DNA from: QHWK01 sp035315685
Lineage (GTDB): Bacteria > Acidobacteriota > Vicinamibacteria > Vicinamibacterales > CAVVIG01
Reading direction: 5' to 3'
NCBI GenBank assembly: GCA_035315685.1
Contig: DATFXR010000501.1
Coordinates: forward strand, 1-6,607
DNA length: 6,607 nucleotides
The notes under the pieces are model-generated. The model did not search any database and had not been told where the DNA came from. It worked only from the letters and a program-made list of their open reading frames with translations. Shown piece after piece: positions 6,359 to 6,607 of this stretch (position 1 is its first letter; every line of letters begins with the position of its first letter). Both the position numbers and the translations under genes were made by a program.

Positions 6359-6447
6359 ATGGCTGGTGGCTTATGGCTGATGGCATACGGTCGCTGGAAC
6401 AACCAGCAGTTCAGCCATGGTCCATCGGCCATTCAGCCATCAGCCAT
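6359..6447. repeat. Period-7 ATGGCTG repeat with inverted arms
   Basis: The left arm has four abutting 7-mers: ATGGCTG (6359), GTGGCTT (6366), ATGGCTG (6373) and ATGGCAT (6380). The right arm has five inverted units: CAGCCAT (6412), GGTCCAT (6419), CGGCCAT (6426), CAGCCAT (6434) and CAGCCAT (6441), with one extra T at 6433. TATGGCTGATGGC (6372-6384) is the exact reverse complement of 6436-6448, and CATGGCTG (6358-6365) that of 6412-6419. Between the arms lies a small hairpin, GCTGG-AACAA-CCAGC (6393-6407). The array begins 2 nt after the phzF-like stop codon and fills almost the whole gap to the cyclophilin ribosome site. No T run follows, so it is not a standard terminator. Confidence 0.85.
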
Positions 6448-6450
6448 AGA

Positions 6451-6607
6451 CTACACGTACAACGTTCCTTCGCCAGCGAGGACCGCTTCGCCACCGACGC
6501 GGACGCTGTTGATGTCGCTGCTCTTGCCGGTCCCGATCGAGATGTGCACGTGGCTGGGACGCCCCATCTTCGCGCCCTGCAGGCTGACCATCGCCTCGGC
6601 TTTTGCC
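6451..6607 (-). CDS. PhzF-like isomerase family protein (C-terminal end only)
   Basis: Only the last 51 codons are in the window, ending at a TAG (6453-6451). The residues ...GAKMGRPSHVHISI... and ...VRVGGEAVLAGEGTLYV match the conserved C-terminal strands of the PhzF family (EMGRPS followed by VRVGG.AV...GEG.L). These are usually 260-300 residue proteins with a diaminopimelate-epimerase-like fold, and members outside phenazine clusters mostly have unknown substrates. The name therefore gives the family and should not be read as phenazine synthesis; no phenazine genes are nearby. The catalytic Glu, in the N-terminal part, lies outside the window. The gene is upstream of the cyclophilin gene on the same strand and could share its transcript, with the period-7 repeat between them. 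Confidence 0.8.
   Translation of the reverse strand, partial: AKAEAMVSLQGAKMGRPSHVHISIGTGKSSDINSVRVGGEAVLAGEGTLYV

Noticed and set aside
1334..6447. CRISPR array
   Set aside because: The repeats have units of only 7-9 bp with almost no spacers, and no cas genes are present.

Overview
This is a GC-rich bacterial window (third codon positions mostly G or C) that holds ordinary-looking chromosomal genes separated by short, repeat-filled gaps. The gene types suggest a free-living Gram-negative-type bacterium: a Tat-exported amidase, an exported cyclophilin, a glycogen branching enzyme and small secreted proteins. From memory, the style of the amidase and cyclophilin and the short intergenic repeats recall Acidobacteriota (Vicinamibacteria-like), but this assignment is an inference and could not be tested here.

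Layout. On the minus strand, read right to left from about 3.6 kb, lie glgB (1426-3624), a 12-TM MFS transporter resembling the vesicular-monoamine-transporter branch of the DHA1 drug/H+ antiporters (146-1321), and the first 49 codons of a small exported protein that runs off the left edge (1-149). The last two overlap by ATGA and are probably translationally coupled. Divergent from glgB, on the plus strand, is a Tat-exported amidase-signature hydrolase (3745-5601). Convergent to it, on the minus strand, is an exported cyclophilin-type peptidyl-prolyl isomerase (5717-6334), preceded in the same direction by the C-terminal end of a PhzF-like protein (6451-6607, running off the right edge). No tRNA, rRNA, CRISPR array, transposase or phage gene is visible, and no gap without a gene exceeds 300 bases.

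The genes do not form a recognisable single pathway. glgB stands without other glycogen genes in view; the transporter and the small secreted protein share a transcript; the amidase and the cyclophilin are exported enzymes on opposite strands.

The most unusual content is between the genes. Each of the four non-overlapping gene junctions carries a different family of short repeats arranged as inverted arms: a two-hairpin, GTAG-flanked, REP/BIME-like element between glgB and the amidase; a period-8 CACGAAG array between glgB and the transporter; a period-9 array whose left arm is coding sequence at the 3' end of the amidase gene; and a period-7 ATGGCTG array between the phzF-like gene and the cyclophilin gene. 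Three of these affect where genes are judged to start or end. I found no evidence for a new multi-gene defence or biosynthetic system. The repeats are the part worth a second look.
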